Positions 15,587 through 24,101 of a DNA stretch of 30,605 nt are shown here, in pieces. The position numbers and the translations under genes were made by a program. Origin of the DNA: an uncultured Oscillospiraceae bacterium (GTDB lineage Bacteria > Bacillota > Clostridia > Oscillospirales > Ruminococcaceae); contig CAKSJL010000015.1 of assembly GCA_934463345.1 (NCBI GenBank), positions 1 through 30,605 on the forward strand, read 5' to 3'. The notes below the pieces were generated by a model. It did not search any database, was not told the origin of the DNA, and saw nothing but the letters and a program-made list of their open reading frames with translations. Numbering within the stretch: the first letter of the stretch is position 1; every line of letters begins with the position of its first letter.

Positions 15587-16447
15587 ATGGAACTTTGGTA
15601 CACTGAAAATCACACAGAAAATGTTAAATTTTCAATAAGAGTTGACAAGCATTTAAGAAGCGCCGAAAGCGAGTTTCAGAGAATAGACGTTTTTGAATCG
15701 GAAGAATTCGGCAGGATACTGACGCTTGACGGTTATCTTATGGTTACGGAAAAGGACGAATATATATATCATGAAATGATAACGCATGTACCTATGGCTG
15801 TAAATCCGGATATCAAGAATGTCCTCGTTATAGGCGCAGGCGACGGCGGAACTGTCAGGGAGCTTACACGCTACAACCATATCGAAAACATAGATATGGT
15901 CGAAATAGATGAGCTTGTTGTCGAAATATGCCGTCAGTATCTTCCTCAGACCGCTTCAAGGCTTTCTGATCCGAGAGTACACATCTTCTATCAGGACGGA
16001 CTGCGCTTTGTCAGAGGAAAGGAAAATGAATACGACCTTATCATAGTTGACTCAACTGACCCGTTCGGCGTTGGCGAGGGACTCTTTACAAAGGAATTCT
16101 ACGGAAACTGCTACAAGGCTTTAAAGGCTGACGGAATCCTTGTAAATCAGCACGAAAGCACATTCTACACATCCTATGCCAATTCCATGAAACGTGCGCA
16201 CAGCCGTATCAAGTCGACATTTCCGGTTGCTCTTGTCTATCAGGCGCACATTCCTACATATCCTTCGGGACACTGGCTTTTCGGCTTTGCGTCAAAGAAG
16301 TTTGACCCGAGAGCCGACCTTAAAGCGGACTGGTGGAATTCACTGGGCATCAAAACACGCTATTACAATACAATACTTCACACAGGCTGTTTTGCAATAC
16401 CGAACAACGTAAGGGATCAGCTGCGTGAATCAGGAGAAAGCAAATGA
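15587..16447 (+). CDS. speE: Spermidine synthase (aminopropyltransferase)
   Basis: 286 residues. It transfers the aminopropyl group from decarboxylated SAM to putrescine (or possibly agmatine), releasing methylthioadenosine. The N-terminal beta domain (1-55) holds the FGRILTLDGYLMVTEKDEYIYHEM substrate-gate stretch. The Rossmann methyltransferase-like core has VLVIGAGDGGTVRE (83-96), the acidic VEIDE (105-109) and the catalytic DSTDPFGVGEGLFT (about 153-166). YPSGHWLFGFAS is typical of the family. AGGAGGAATT precedes the ATG. The stop overlaps the start of speB in ATGA, so the two are translationally coupled. Confidence 0.96.
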   Translation: MELWYTENHTENVKFSIRVDKHLRSAESEFQRIDVFESEEFGRILTLDGYLMVTEKDEYIYHEMITHVPMAVNPDIKNVLVIGAGDGGTVRELTRYNHIENIDMVEIDELVVEICRQYLPQTASRLSDPRVHIFYQDGLRFVRGKENEYDLIIVDSTDPFGVGEGLFTKEFYGNCYKALKADGILVNQHESTFYTSYANSMKRAHSRIKSTFPVALVYQAHIPTYPSGHWLFGFASKKFDPRADLKADWWNSLGIKTRYYNTILHTGCFAIPNNVRDQLRESGESK

Positions 16448-17298
16448 ACCATAACATGAATATACATACATTTATAGGCTGTGACAGCAGCTATGAGGAA
16501 AGCAGGATGGTCATATTCGGCGCACCGTTTGACAGCACCACCTCATACCGTCCGGGAACACGCTTTGCAAGCCCGGCAATGAGAAACGAAAGCTTCGGGA
16601 TCGAAACATACAGTCCCCGTCAGGACAAGGATCTGCTCGACGTTAAGATCTATGACGGCGGCGACCTTGAGCTTTGCTTCGGCAGTCCGGAATCAGCGCT
16701 TCATGATATCGAATGCATGGAAAAGGATCTGCTCGACGGCGGAAAACTCCCTGTCATGATAGGCGGAGAACATCTTGTAACGCTCGGAGCTGTCAGGGCG
16801 GCTGTCAGAAAATATCCTGACCTGCACATAGTTCACTTTGACGCACACGCTGACCTTCGTGACGATTATCTCGGACAGAAGCTTTCACACGCCTGCGTCA
16901 TGAGAAGATGTCATGAGCTTATCGGCGACGGAAAAATATTTCAGTTCGGAATAAGAAGCGGCGACAGAGAGGAATTTCGGTGGGGAAAGGAACACGTTGA
17001 AACAAACAAGTTTGATTTCAGCGGCATAAATGAACTTGCAAGGAAAATCGGCGACTCCCCTGTTTATTTCACGCTTGACCTCGACGTCCTCGATCCATCC
17101 TGCTTTTGCGGAACAGGTACGCCCGAAGCAGGAGGAGTAAGCTACAATCAGCTTATCGGCGCAATTGAAGAGGTCTCAAAACTAAATGTCGTGGCTCTGG
17201 ACGTAAATGAGCTTTCACCGATGCTTGACCAGAGCGGAGCTTCCACTGCACTTGCCTGCAAGCTTTTAAGGGAGATCATGCTTTATTTCTATAAATGA
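16444..17298 (+). CDS. speB: Agmatinase (ureohydrolase family)
   Basis: 284 residues. It hydrolyses agmatine to putrescine and urea with a two-manganese centre. The metal ligands can be placed: H110 (GGEHLVTLG), D133, H135 and D137 (HFDAHAD), and D212 and D214 (TLDLDVLDPS). CGTGTPEAGG (222-231) is the substrate-side signature. Coupled to speE by an ATGA overlap, and with speA two genes upstream it completes arginine -> agmatine -> putrescine. If SpeE acts on agmatine first, or if the downstream dehydrogenase uses agmatine, this enzyme could instead release spermidine from aminopropylagmatine. The order resembles speA-speE-speB of Bacillus. Confidence 0.93.
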   Translation: MNHNMNIHTFIGCDSSYEESRMVIFGAPFDSTTSYRPGTRFASPAMRNESFGIETYSPRQDKDLLDVKIYDGGDLELCFGSPESALHDIECMEKDLLDGGKLPVMIGGEHLVTLGAVRAAVRKYPDLHIVHFDAHADLRDDYLGQKLSHACVMRRCHELIGDGKIFQFGIRSGDREEFRWGKEHVETNKFDFSGINELARKIGDSPVYFTLDLDVLDPSCFCGTGTPEAGGVSYNQLIGAIEEVSKLNVVALDVNELSPMLDQSGASTALACKLLREIMLYFYK

Positions 17299-17315
17299 AA
17301 CACTGGAGGATCGTC

Positions 17316-18236
17316 ATGGGAATTTTCAATTTTTTCAGAAAAAAGGATAACAATCCGGACGATAACGTATGCAGCGACCATGAGGACGACCCGGAATTTG
17401 AAGAGCTTGAAGCTGTAAGCCAGGTCTTTGAGAACATTCACCGGAAAACCAGAACCGCAAATACAGAAATAACTATCGGAGACGAGACTGAATCCATTTT
17501 TGCAAGCAAGGTCGGCGGTCTCGGCTATATTCCGCATGACGGCAATTTTCCAAAGGACAGCGCCGGAAATCAGCTGAGACTCCTGGCACAGATAGACTGT
17601 TCGGAGGTAGACCTTGAAGATTTTCCGGAAAAGGGACTTTTGCAGTTCTGGATAGCCAATGACAACTGCTGGGGACTTGTATTTGCAGACAATCCCATCC
17701 ATGACACATACCGTATCGTATATTATCCTGAGATCGACAGAAGCGTTACAAGGGCTGAAATTGAAGCAAAAAAATTCACAAACAGCTATGAACAGAATGA
17801 CGGCGGAGGTATGCCGGTAAACGGTGAATTCAGTCTTGAGTTTAAAAAATCCTCCGATTCAATGACGATGTATGATCACCGCTATGATGAGATGTTCTGC
17901 AAAGAATACAACAGGCGCAATCCTCCGGAAAAAATCAGCTCCATCAGCGATATTGACGTGGATTTCAACGGCATTGAAACGTATGATATGTTTGTAAACT
18001 GCGCATTCAATCACAAGATCGGCGGATATCCGGGCTTCACGCAGACTGACCCCAGAGAGGACGGGGACGAAAATTACGATTTCCTGCTTTTGCAGCTGGA
18101 CAACGACTATATTGACATCATGGAAAATCCTGTTATTGAATGGGGCGACAACGGGATCTGCAACTTCTTTATAAACAGGGAAAAGCTCAGACAGCTGGAT
18201 TTCAGCGATGTACTCTACAACTGGGACTGCTACTGA
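17316..18236 (+). CDS. DUF1963 (YwqG-like) protein, copy A
   Basis: 306 residues. The start at 17316 has GGAGG seven bases upstream. An in-frame ATG at 17295 overlaps the speB stop but has no ribosome site. Family features are SKVGGLGYIPHDGNFP, then LRLLAQIDCSEVDLEDFPEKGLLQFWI, HKIGGYPGFTQTDPR, LLLQLD and WGDNGICNFFI with a DFSDVLYNWDC end. The first 40 residues form an acidic, charged extension. It is cytosolic with no membrane segment. The function of DUF1963/YwqG proteins is not established; in Bacillus subtilis a ywqG gene lies near toxin/secretion genes. Here it is inside a polyamine operon and followed by a paralogue, suggesting a local duplication or paired function. Confidence 0.85.
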   Translation: MGIFNFFRKKDNNPDDNVCSDHEDDPEFEELEAVSQVFENIHRKTRTANTEITIGDETESIFASKVGGLGYIPHDGNFPKDSAGNQLRLLAQIDCSEVDLEDFPEKGLLQFWIANDNCWGLVFADNPIHDTYRIVYYPEIDRSVTRAEIEAKKFTNSYEQNDGGGMPVNGEFSLEFKKSSDSMTMYDHRYDEMFCKEYNRRNPPEKISSISDIDVDFNGIETYDMFVNCAFNHKIGGYPGFTQTDPREDGDENYDFLLLQLDNDYIDIMENPVIEWGDNGICNFFINREKLRQLDFSDVLYNWDCY

Positions 18237-18249
18237 GGGGGGAAAACAA

Positions 18250-19194
18250 ATGGACGGATTTGAAAATATTTTTCCGGAACAATGGTCTGATATTTCCAGA
18301 GGCTTTGCCGGAAACTCACCAGATCACGACAAGCTTCCAGCACAGCAATATGCAAAACTGGTCAATGAAAGGATCATACGGGAAACAACCGTTCCAAAGC
18401 TTGATATCGAGCTTATAAACGAAAAACCAGGCATAACGCAGAGTAAAATCGGCGGTATGCCATATCTTCCAGATAATTTTGAAATTCCGGCAGACAAAAA
18501 CGGCAGACAGATGAAGCTGCTTGCACAATTTAACTGCGCAGACCTTTCAGAGCTTGAGGACTTTCCTCACACAGGAATCCTTCAGTTCTGGCTGACGACC
18601 GACTTTATGTGGGACGACTTCAAGGTCGTTTATCATGAAACCATTGATGAAAGCGTCAGCGAAAGCAGTGCGGCAGAAAGAATCACAGAGTATACAGACG
18701 GCGCATTCCCGGTAAAAGGCGAATACAGCGTAAGGTTTAAAACGGGAAGCGAACCTATGTCCAGAGATGATGAACGTCTGATGGCTCTTTTCTGTCAGTA
18801 TTACACCGAGCTTTCCGGTGAATGGATCACTTCTCCCGAGGATGCCGGAGATGCGGCGTATGACGAGTTTGGAGCATACTCTGAGGAATACTCAGGATGC
18901 GGTCACAAGCTTGGCGGATACTATTACATATGTCAGCTTCCGGACTATCTGATATATCGTCCTAAAGAATATGCCGAAAAATATAACAGAAGATGGGACA
19001 GATATACCGAGGGAATCGACATGCATTCGGATGATTGCACCGTTATGCTTTTTCAGCTTGACAGCGAATACCACAATTCCTCGGACTATTCAGTCATGTG
19101 GGGAGATGCAGGCGCTGCACATTTTTGCATAAGCCGGAAGGATCTTAAAAACCACAATTTCGATAATGTTTCTTATTACTTTGACTGCTCATAA
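18250..19194 (+). CDS. DUF1963 (YwqG-like) protein, copy B
   Basis: 314 residues. The start at 18250 follows GAGGGGGGAAAACAA, and a longer frame from 18208 runs back into copy A. It shares block order with copy A: QSKIGGMPYLPDNFEIP, MKLLAQFNCADLSELEDFPHTGILQFWL, GHKLGGYYYICQLPDYL, VMLFQLDSE and MWGDAGAAHFCISRKDL followed by HNFDNVSYYFDCS. The two copies are clearly homologous but well diverged, so the duplication is old or each was acquired separately. The 13-base gap and same strand show one operon. No catalytic residues are recognisable, and the biochemical role is unknown. Confidence 0.85.
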   Translation: MDGFENIFPEQWSDISRGFAGNSPDHDKLPAQQYAKLVNERIIRETTVPKLDIELINEKPGITQSKIGGMPYLPDNFEIPADKNGRQMKLLAQFNCADLSELEDFPHTGILQFWLTTDFMWDDFKVVYHETIDESVSESSAAERITEYTDGAFPVKGEYSVRFKTGSEPMSRDDERLMALFCQYYTELSGEWITSPEDAGDAAYDEFGAYSEEYSGCGHKLGGYYYICQLPDYLIYRPKEYAEKYNRRWDRYTEGIDMHSDDCTVMLFQLDSEYHNSSDYSVMWGDAGAAHFCISRKDLKNHNFDNVSYYFDCS

Positions 19195-19247
19195 AAGCCT
19201 GTACACAGGCTCTGAATATTATATCTGAAAACGAAAGGAAAGAAAAA

Positions 19248-20450
19248 ATGTCTAAAGCTTTGATTATAGGTGCCGGCGGTGTTGCCGGAGTTGTTATCCA
19301 TAAGTGCTGCCAGAACAGCGAAGTGTTTACGGAAATATGCATTGCAAGCCGTACAAAGTCAAAATGCGACAAATTCAAGGAGGAGCTTCAGAACAAGACC
19401 TCAACAAAAATTACGACTGCACAGGTTGATGCAGACAGCGTTGTGCAGCTTGTAGAGCTTATCAATAAGGAAAAGCCGGACATTGTTATAAACGTTGCTC
19501 TTCCTTATCAGGATCTGACTATTATGGACGCATGCCTTGAAACAAAAACTGATTATCTTGACACAGCCAACTACGAGCCGGAGGATACTGCGAAGTTTGA
19601 GTACAAGTGGCAGTGGGCATACAGAGAGCGTTTTGAAAAGGCTGGGATTACCGCTGTTTTAGGCTGCGGCTTTGACCCTGGCGTTACAGGCGTATTCTCC
19701 GCATACGCTCAGAAGCATTACTTTGACGAGATAAACTACATTGATATTCTCGACTGCAACGGCGGCGACCATGGCTATCCGTTCGCAACAAACTTCAATC
19801 CGGAAATCAACATCAGAGAGGTTTCTGCAAAGGGCAGCTATATCGAGGACGGCAAGTGGGTCGAAACAGAGCCAATGGAAATAAAGAGAGTATATGACTT
19901 CGACCAGGTAGGTCAGAAGGACATGTATCTGCTCCATCATGAAGAGCTTGAATCCCTGGCTCTCAACATAAAGGGTATTAAGAGAATCAGATTCTTTATG
20001 ACATTCGGTCAGAGCTATCTTACACACTTAAAGTGCCTTGAAAATGTCGGCATGACATCGATCGAGCCTATCATGTATGAGGGCAGGGAAATTGTTCCTC
20101 TCCAGTTTTTAAAAGCTGTTCTGCCTGACCCTGCTTCGCTTGGCCCGAGAACTGTTGGAAAGACAAATATAGGCTGCATATACCAGGGCAAGAAGGACGG
20201 CAAACCTGTCAAATATTACGTTTACAACGTCTGCGACCATCAGGAATGCTACAAGGAGGTCGGCTCACAGGCTATTTCCTACACAACGGGAGTTCCGGCA
20301 ATGATCGGCGCTGAAATGGTACTGACAGGAAAGTGGAAGAAGCCGGGCGTTTACAATGTTGAAGAATTTGATCCGGATCCGTTTATGGAGGAGCTTAATA
20401 AGTGGGGTCTGCCATGGACTGAAAACTTCGATCCGGTTCTGGTCGATTGA
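19248..20450 (+). CDS. Carboxynorspermidine/carboxyspermidine dehydrogenase (saccharopine dehydrogenase-like)
   Basis: 400 residues. An N-terminal Rossmann fold with ALIIGAGGVAGVV (4-16) binds NADPH. ASRTKSKCDKF and DIVINVALPYQDLTIMDACLE follow, then the family stretch GCGFDPGVTGVFSAYAQKHYF. In the known pathway the enzyme condenses L-aspartate semialdehyde with putrescine (or diaminopropane or agmatine) and reduces the imine to the carboxy-polyamine. The next gene encodes the matching decarboxylase, which fixes this role over lysine metabolism (saccharopine dehydrogenase proper). GAAAGGAAAG precedes the ATG. It lies 53 bases after the second DUF1963 gene with only a small hairpin (19196-19211) between. 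Confidence 0.92.
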   Translation: MSKALIIGAGGVAGVVIHKCCQNSEVFTEICIASRTKSKCDKFKEELQNKTSTKITTAQVDADSVVQLVELINKEKPDIVINVALPYQDLTIMDACLETKTDYLDTANYEPEDTAKFEYKWQWAYRERFEKAGITAVLGCGFDPGVTGVFSAYAQKHYFDEINYIDILDCNGGDHGYPFATNFNPEINIREVSAKGSYIEDGKWVETEPMEIKRVYDFDQVGQKDMYLLHHEELESLALNIKGIKRIRFFMTFGQSYLTHLKCLENVGMTSIEPIMYEGREIVPLQFLKAVLPDPASLGPRTVGKTNIGCIYQGKKDGKPVKYYVYNVCDHQECYKEVGSQAISYTTGVPAMIGAEMVLTGKWKKPGVYNVEEFDPDPFMEELNKWGLPWTENFDPVLVD

Positions 20451-20461
20451 TACGGACACAG

Positions 20462-20485
20462 ATCAGCGCTCACAGGGGCGCTGAT
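20462..20485 (+). terminator. Hairpin between the dehydrogenase and nspC
   Basis: An 8-bp stem ATCAGCGC / GCGCTGAT is followed by TTCATT, 12 bases after the dehydrogenase stop and 36 bases before nspC. The weak T-run suggests partial termination or 3'-end stabilisation that sets the ratio of the two enzymes. Confidence 0.45.
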
Positions 20486-20520
20486 TTCATTGGAAAGACA
20501 TCCGAAATCAGGAGAAAATT

Positions 20521-21654
20521 ATGAACGAAAAAATTTTCACTCTTCCGACGCCATGCTATGTCATTGACGAAGCAAGGCTCATTTCAAACCTCGAAATCCT
20601 GAAATCCGTTCAGGACGCAACAGGTTGCAGAATACTTCTCGCACAGAAAGCGTTTTCAGCCTTTTATTTTTATCCGCTGATCGGAAAGTATTTAAGCGGA
20701 ACAGCATGCAGCGGTCTTTATGAAGCACGTCTTGGTCATGAATGCATGGGAAAGGAAAACCATGTCTTTTCTGCCGCATACCGTAAATCGGAAATTGACG
20801 AGATAATCTCCTGCTGCGGACATATCATTTTCAATTCATTCTCCCAGCTTGACCGCTTTCGTGACAGGGTTCTCGCCGCCGGAAAAAAAATAGGTCTAAG
20901 GATAAATCCGGAGCATTCCACACAGGAGGGACATGAAATATACGACCCATGTTCTCCGAAATCACGCCTTGGGATCACCCTGAAAAATTTTCGCCCGGAC
21001 GACTTAAACGGCGTAACCGGACTTCATTTCCATACCCTCTGCGAACAGAATTCAGACGACCTCGAATCAACTCTTGACGCTGTTGAGGAAAAATTCGGAC
21101 AATATCTAAGCAAAATGGAATGGATAAATTTTGGCGGCGGACATCACATAACACGTCCCAACTATGACATCCCACGCCTTGAACGCTGCATAAAAAGAAT
21201 GCAGAACAAATACGAACTTGAGGTTTATCTTGAACCCGGAGAAGCTGTTGCACTCAATGCCGGATATCTTGTGACGCAGGTTCTGGATATCATTCAAAAC
21301 GATATGCCGATTGCAATTCTTGACACTTCTGCCGCATGTCACATGCCTGACGTGCTTGAAATGCCGTACAGACCTCCCCTTTATAACTCTGGTCAGCCCG
21401 GAGAAAAAAAATATACCTACCGCCTTGGCTCACAGACCTGTCTTGCCGGGGATTCAATCGGTGAATACTCCTTTGACAAACCGCTTGTGGTGGGCGATAC
21501 GCTGGTATTTGAAGATATGGCAATATACAGCATGGTTAAAAACAACACCTTTAACGGCATGCCTCTTCCGGATATAGCAGTACTGCACGAAAACGGCGAA
21601 GCAGAAGTTATAAAGCAGTTTGGCTACAGCGACTTCAAGGAGAGACTGTCGTGA
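20521..21654 (+). CDS. nspC: Carboxynorspermidine/carboxyspermidine decarboxylase
   Basis: 377 residues. Fold type III (alanine racemase-like) PLP decarboxylase that converts carboxyspermidine to spermidine, or carboxynorspermidine to norspermidine. The PLP-binding lysine is K43 in LLAQKAFS. GLHFHTLCEQN, INFGGGHHIT (202-211) and LEPGEAV (237-243) bind phosphate and substrate. The catalytic cysteine loop CLAGDSIGEY lies at 307-316. Good match in length and motifs to NspC. AGGAGAAAATT precedes the ATG. Its stop overlaps the GTG start of the radical SAM gene. Together with the preceding gene it forms the aspartate-semialdehyde route to spermidine common in gut bacteria. Confidence 0.94.
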   Translation: MNEKIFTLPTPCYVIDEARLISNLEILKSVQDATGCRILLAQKAFSAFYFYPLIGKYLSGTACSGLYEARLGHECMGKENHVFSAAYRKSEIDEIISCCGHIIFNSFSQLDRFRDRVLAAGKKIGLRINPEHSTQEGHEIYDPCSPKSRLGITLKNFRPDDLNGVTGLHFHTLCEQNSDDLESTLDAVEEKFGQYLSKMEWINFGGGHHITRPNYDIPRLERCIKRMQNKYELEVYLEPGEAVALNAGYLVTQVLDIIQNDMPIAILDTSAACHMPDVLEMPYRPPLYNSGQPGEKKYTYRLGSQTCLAGDSIGEYSFDKPLVVGDTLVFEDMAIYSMVKNNTFNGMPLPDIAVLHENGEAEVIKQFGYSDFKERLS

Positions 21655-22541
21655 GCTACGACCTTTCCTGCTGTACGCTCTGTCCGAGAAAATGCGGCGC
21701 TGACAGAAACAGCTCTGCCGGATTCTGCGGATGCGGGACAAATATAAAAACCGCAAAGGCACAGCTTCATTTCTGGGAAGAGCCATGCATAAGCGGAGAA
21801 AACGGTTCGGGAGCAGTATTCTTTTCCGGCTGCACGCTGAGGTGCGTATTCTGCCAGAATTATGAAATAAGCACAGGCAGCAGGGGCAGGGAAATATCAT
21901 TGGAAAGACTCAGCGAAATATTTCTGGAGCTTCAGAGCAGAGGCGCACACAACATAAATCTTGTAAACCCCACTCATTACGTTCCGCAGATAATCAATGC
22001 GCTTGACAGGGCAAAGCCTGAGCTTAAAATCCCGGTTGTATACAACTGCGGCGGCTATGAGCGTACCGAAACTCTGAAAATGCTGGAGGGCTACATAGAT
22101 ATCTATCTGCCGGATTTTAAATACATAAGCTCTGAAATATCTCAGAAATACTCAGCAGCGGCAGATTACGCGCGGTACGCAGAAGAGGCTGTAAAGGAAA
22201 TGCACAGGCAGCAGCCGGAACTTGTATGGAACGGAAGTATCCTCGAAAAGGGACTTATTATAAGGCATCTTGTACTTCCCGGCTGCCGCCATGACTCAAT
22301 TGCAGTTACAGACAAAATTCACGAAATCCTTCCAGACGGCAGTTACCTTTTCAGTCTTATGAGCCAGTATACACCGATCGAAAACTGTCGGAATTATCCG
22401 GAGATAAACCGCAGAGTTACAACATTTGAATATAAGAGCGTCTTAAAAAGAGTTCAGAAACTTGGCATAAACGGCTTTTCGCAGGAAAGGACATCGGCAG
22501 AAAGTAGCTACACTCCGGACTTTGATTTAAGCGGAATATGA
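21651..22541 (+). CDS. Radical SAM protein of the PflX/COG1313 type (PFL-activase-like)
   Basis: 296 residues. The radical SAM cluster motif C-x3-C-x2-C is at C61, C65 and C68 (SGCTLRCVFCQNYEIS). A cysteine-rich N-terminus (CCTLCPRKCG, GFCGCG) provides C7, C8, C11, C15, C26 and C28 that could hold a second Fe-S site. YNCGGYE and YLPDFKY are typical of this group of uncharacterised pyruvate formate-lyase activase relatives. No glycyl-radical enzyme gene is nearby. The start is GTG at 21651, preceded by AAGGAGAG and overlapping the nspC stop in GTGA, so it is translated with nspC. It is the last gene of the polyamine operon. The substrate is unknown. Confidence 0.88.
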   Translation: MSYDLSCCTLCPRKCGADRNSSAGFCGCGTNIKTAKAQLHFWEEPCISGENGSGAVFFSGCTLRCVFCQNYEISTGSRGREISLERLSEIFLELQSRGAHNINLVNPTHYVPQIINALDRAKPELKIPVVYNCGGYERTETLKMLEGYIDIYLPDFKYISSEISQKYSAAADYARYAEEAVKEMHRQQPELVWNGSILEKGLIIRHLVLPGCRHDSIAVTDKIHEILPDGSYLFSLMSQYTPIENCRNYPEINRRVTTFEYKSVLKRVQKLGINGFSQERTSAESSYTPDFDLSGI

Positions 22542-22580
22542 AAGGACCCGTACTGACAAAACATGTACGGGTCCTTACTT
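22542..22580. terminator. Strong terminator ending the polyamine operon (and sipL-spoIVA)
   Basis: A perfect 12-bp stem AAGGACCCGTAC / GTACGGGTCCTT begins at the base after the radical SAM stop and is followed by ACTTTTAT. The reverse side also has a T-rich flank, so it can end the convergent spoIVA transcript about 40 bases after its stop. Confidence 0.9.
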
Positions 22581-22616
22581 TTATAAACAGCAGAAAAAAT
22601 CATTTGAGCCGACAGA

Positions 22617-24092
22617 TCAGAGAATAAAGCATATCAGTCCGCTGCAACCTTCGTTTATTACCCTCTGGAGCGTTTCCTGAAGTTTCAGTCTTGCTTCGGC
22701 AGGCATCTTGTAAAGCTTGTTGTGCAGTCCCTCGTTTACAAGCTCGTGAAGCGACTTTCCAAATATGTTTGATTCCCATATCTTTTTCGGATTCTCCTCA
22801 AAGCCGGAAAGCAGGTACATTACCAGTTCCTCGCTCTGCTTTTCCGTTCCGACTATAGGGCTGACGGTCGTATTTATCGAAGCTTTCATAAGATGGATCG
22901 ACGGCGCTGACGCTTTGAGCTTCACTCCGTACTTTCCGCCCTGCTTTATGATCTCCGGTTCTTCAAGAGAAAGCTCCTCGATGTCCGGCATAACTATGCC
23001 ATATCCGGTTGCTTCAACCTCATCAAGCGCCGGTTTTATTCTGTCGTATTCCTTCCTTATCCGGTTAAGCTCCATCAATACCGGCAGAAGATCGCTCTCG
23101 TTGACAATCTCTATGCCCGTTGCCTCTCCGAGTATCTTATAAAACAAGCTGCTGTCAAGCGTCACCTGTACTGTAACGCTTCCCTGGCTCAGGTTAATAT
23201 CAGAAATTCTTGACTCAGTTATATAGCGGCACTCGCCCATCTGTTCCGCTGCATTTTTAACCTCTCTTACAAGTCTTACATTCTCTGCCGCCGACCTTAC
23301 AGCTGAAAAGACCTCATCCTTGAGCCAGTGTCCCTTTTCAAGACCGGTTATCCATTTTTCCATGCGTATATTTATTTCCTTTATCGGGAAAGCAAACAGG
23401 ACCTGAGTTATAATGTCCTTTATGTCCTGTTCATTAAGCTCCAGACAGTTTACCGGAATAACAGCAGCTGAATATTTTTCTGAAAGTACGGCGCAAAGCT
23501 CTCTCACTTCCCTGCCGGACGGATCGGCGCAGTTCATCACCACAACAAACGGCTTGTTTATCTCGTTCAGTTCATTTATTACACGTTCCTCAGCCGCCTG
23601 ATACTCCTCCCTCGGAATGTCAGAAATACTTCCGTCAGTCGTAACGACAAGACCGATCGTCGAATGCTCTGATATGACCTTTCTTGTACCTATCTCAGCT
23701 GCCATATTAAAAGGGATCTCCTCTTCAAACCATGGCGTCTGAACCATTCTCGGCGCTGAATTTTCTATGTAGCCTATAGAGCTTGGCACAATATAACCAA
23801 CACAATCTATCATTCTTACATTGAATCTTGCGCCGTCCTCAAGGCTTACCTCAACCGCTTCCTCCGGTATAAACTTAGGCTCTGTCGTCATTATCGTTTT
23901 TCCGGCTGCCGACTGCGGAAGCTCGTCAACAGCACGTTCCCTCTTGAATTCGCTTTCAATATTCGGGATCACAAGAGATTCCATAAATCGTTTTATAAAT
24001 GTTGACTTTCCCGTTCTGACAGGTCCTACAATCCCTATATATATATTGCCGTCCGTTCTTCCGGCAATGTCGCTGTAAATATCGTTAGTCAT
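22617..24092 (-). CDS. spoIVA: Stage IV sporulation protein A (spore coat basement-layer ATPase)
   Basis: 491 residues, the usual length. SpoIVA polymerises around the forespore using ATP and anchors the coat. The P-loop GPVRTGKST (23-31) is followed by a TRAFAC-like GTPase fold (MIDCVGYIVPSSIGY, VVVMNCADPSG). The middle and C-terminal domains (about 240-490) are characteristic, ending in EGCSGLICFIL, the conserved tail that contacts SpoVM and the forespore membrane in relatives. AGGAGGAAC precedes the ATG. It is downstream of sipL by nine bases on the same strand, so coat scaffold and its partner are co-expressed. Confidence 0.97.
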   Translation of the reverse strand: MTNDIYSDIAGRTDGNIYIGIVGPVRTGKSTFIKRFMESLVIPNIESEFKRERAVDELPQSAAGKTIMTTEPKFIPEEAVEVSLEDGARFNVRMIDCVGYIVPSSIGYIENSAPRMVQTPWFEEEIPFNMAAEIGTRKVISEHSTIGLVVTTDGSISDIPREEYQAAEERVINELNEINKPFVVVMNCADPSGREVRELCAVLSEKYSAAVIPVNCLELNEQDIKDIITQVLFAFPIKEINIRMEKWITGLEKGHWLKDEVFSAVRSAAENVRLVREVKNAAEQMGECRYITESRISDINLSQGSVTVQVTLDSSLFYKILGEATGIEIVNESDLLPVLMELNRIRKEYDRIKPALDEVEATGYGIVMPDIEELSLEEPEIIKQGGKYGVKLKASAPSIHLMKASINTTVSPIVGTEKQSEELVMYLLSGFEENPKKIWESNIFGKSLHELVNEGLHNKLYKMPAEARLKLQETLQRVINEGCSGLICFIL

Positions 24093-24101
24093 ACGTTCCT
24101 C

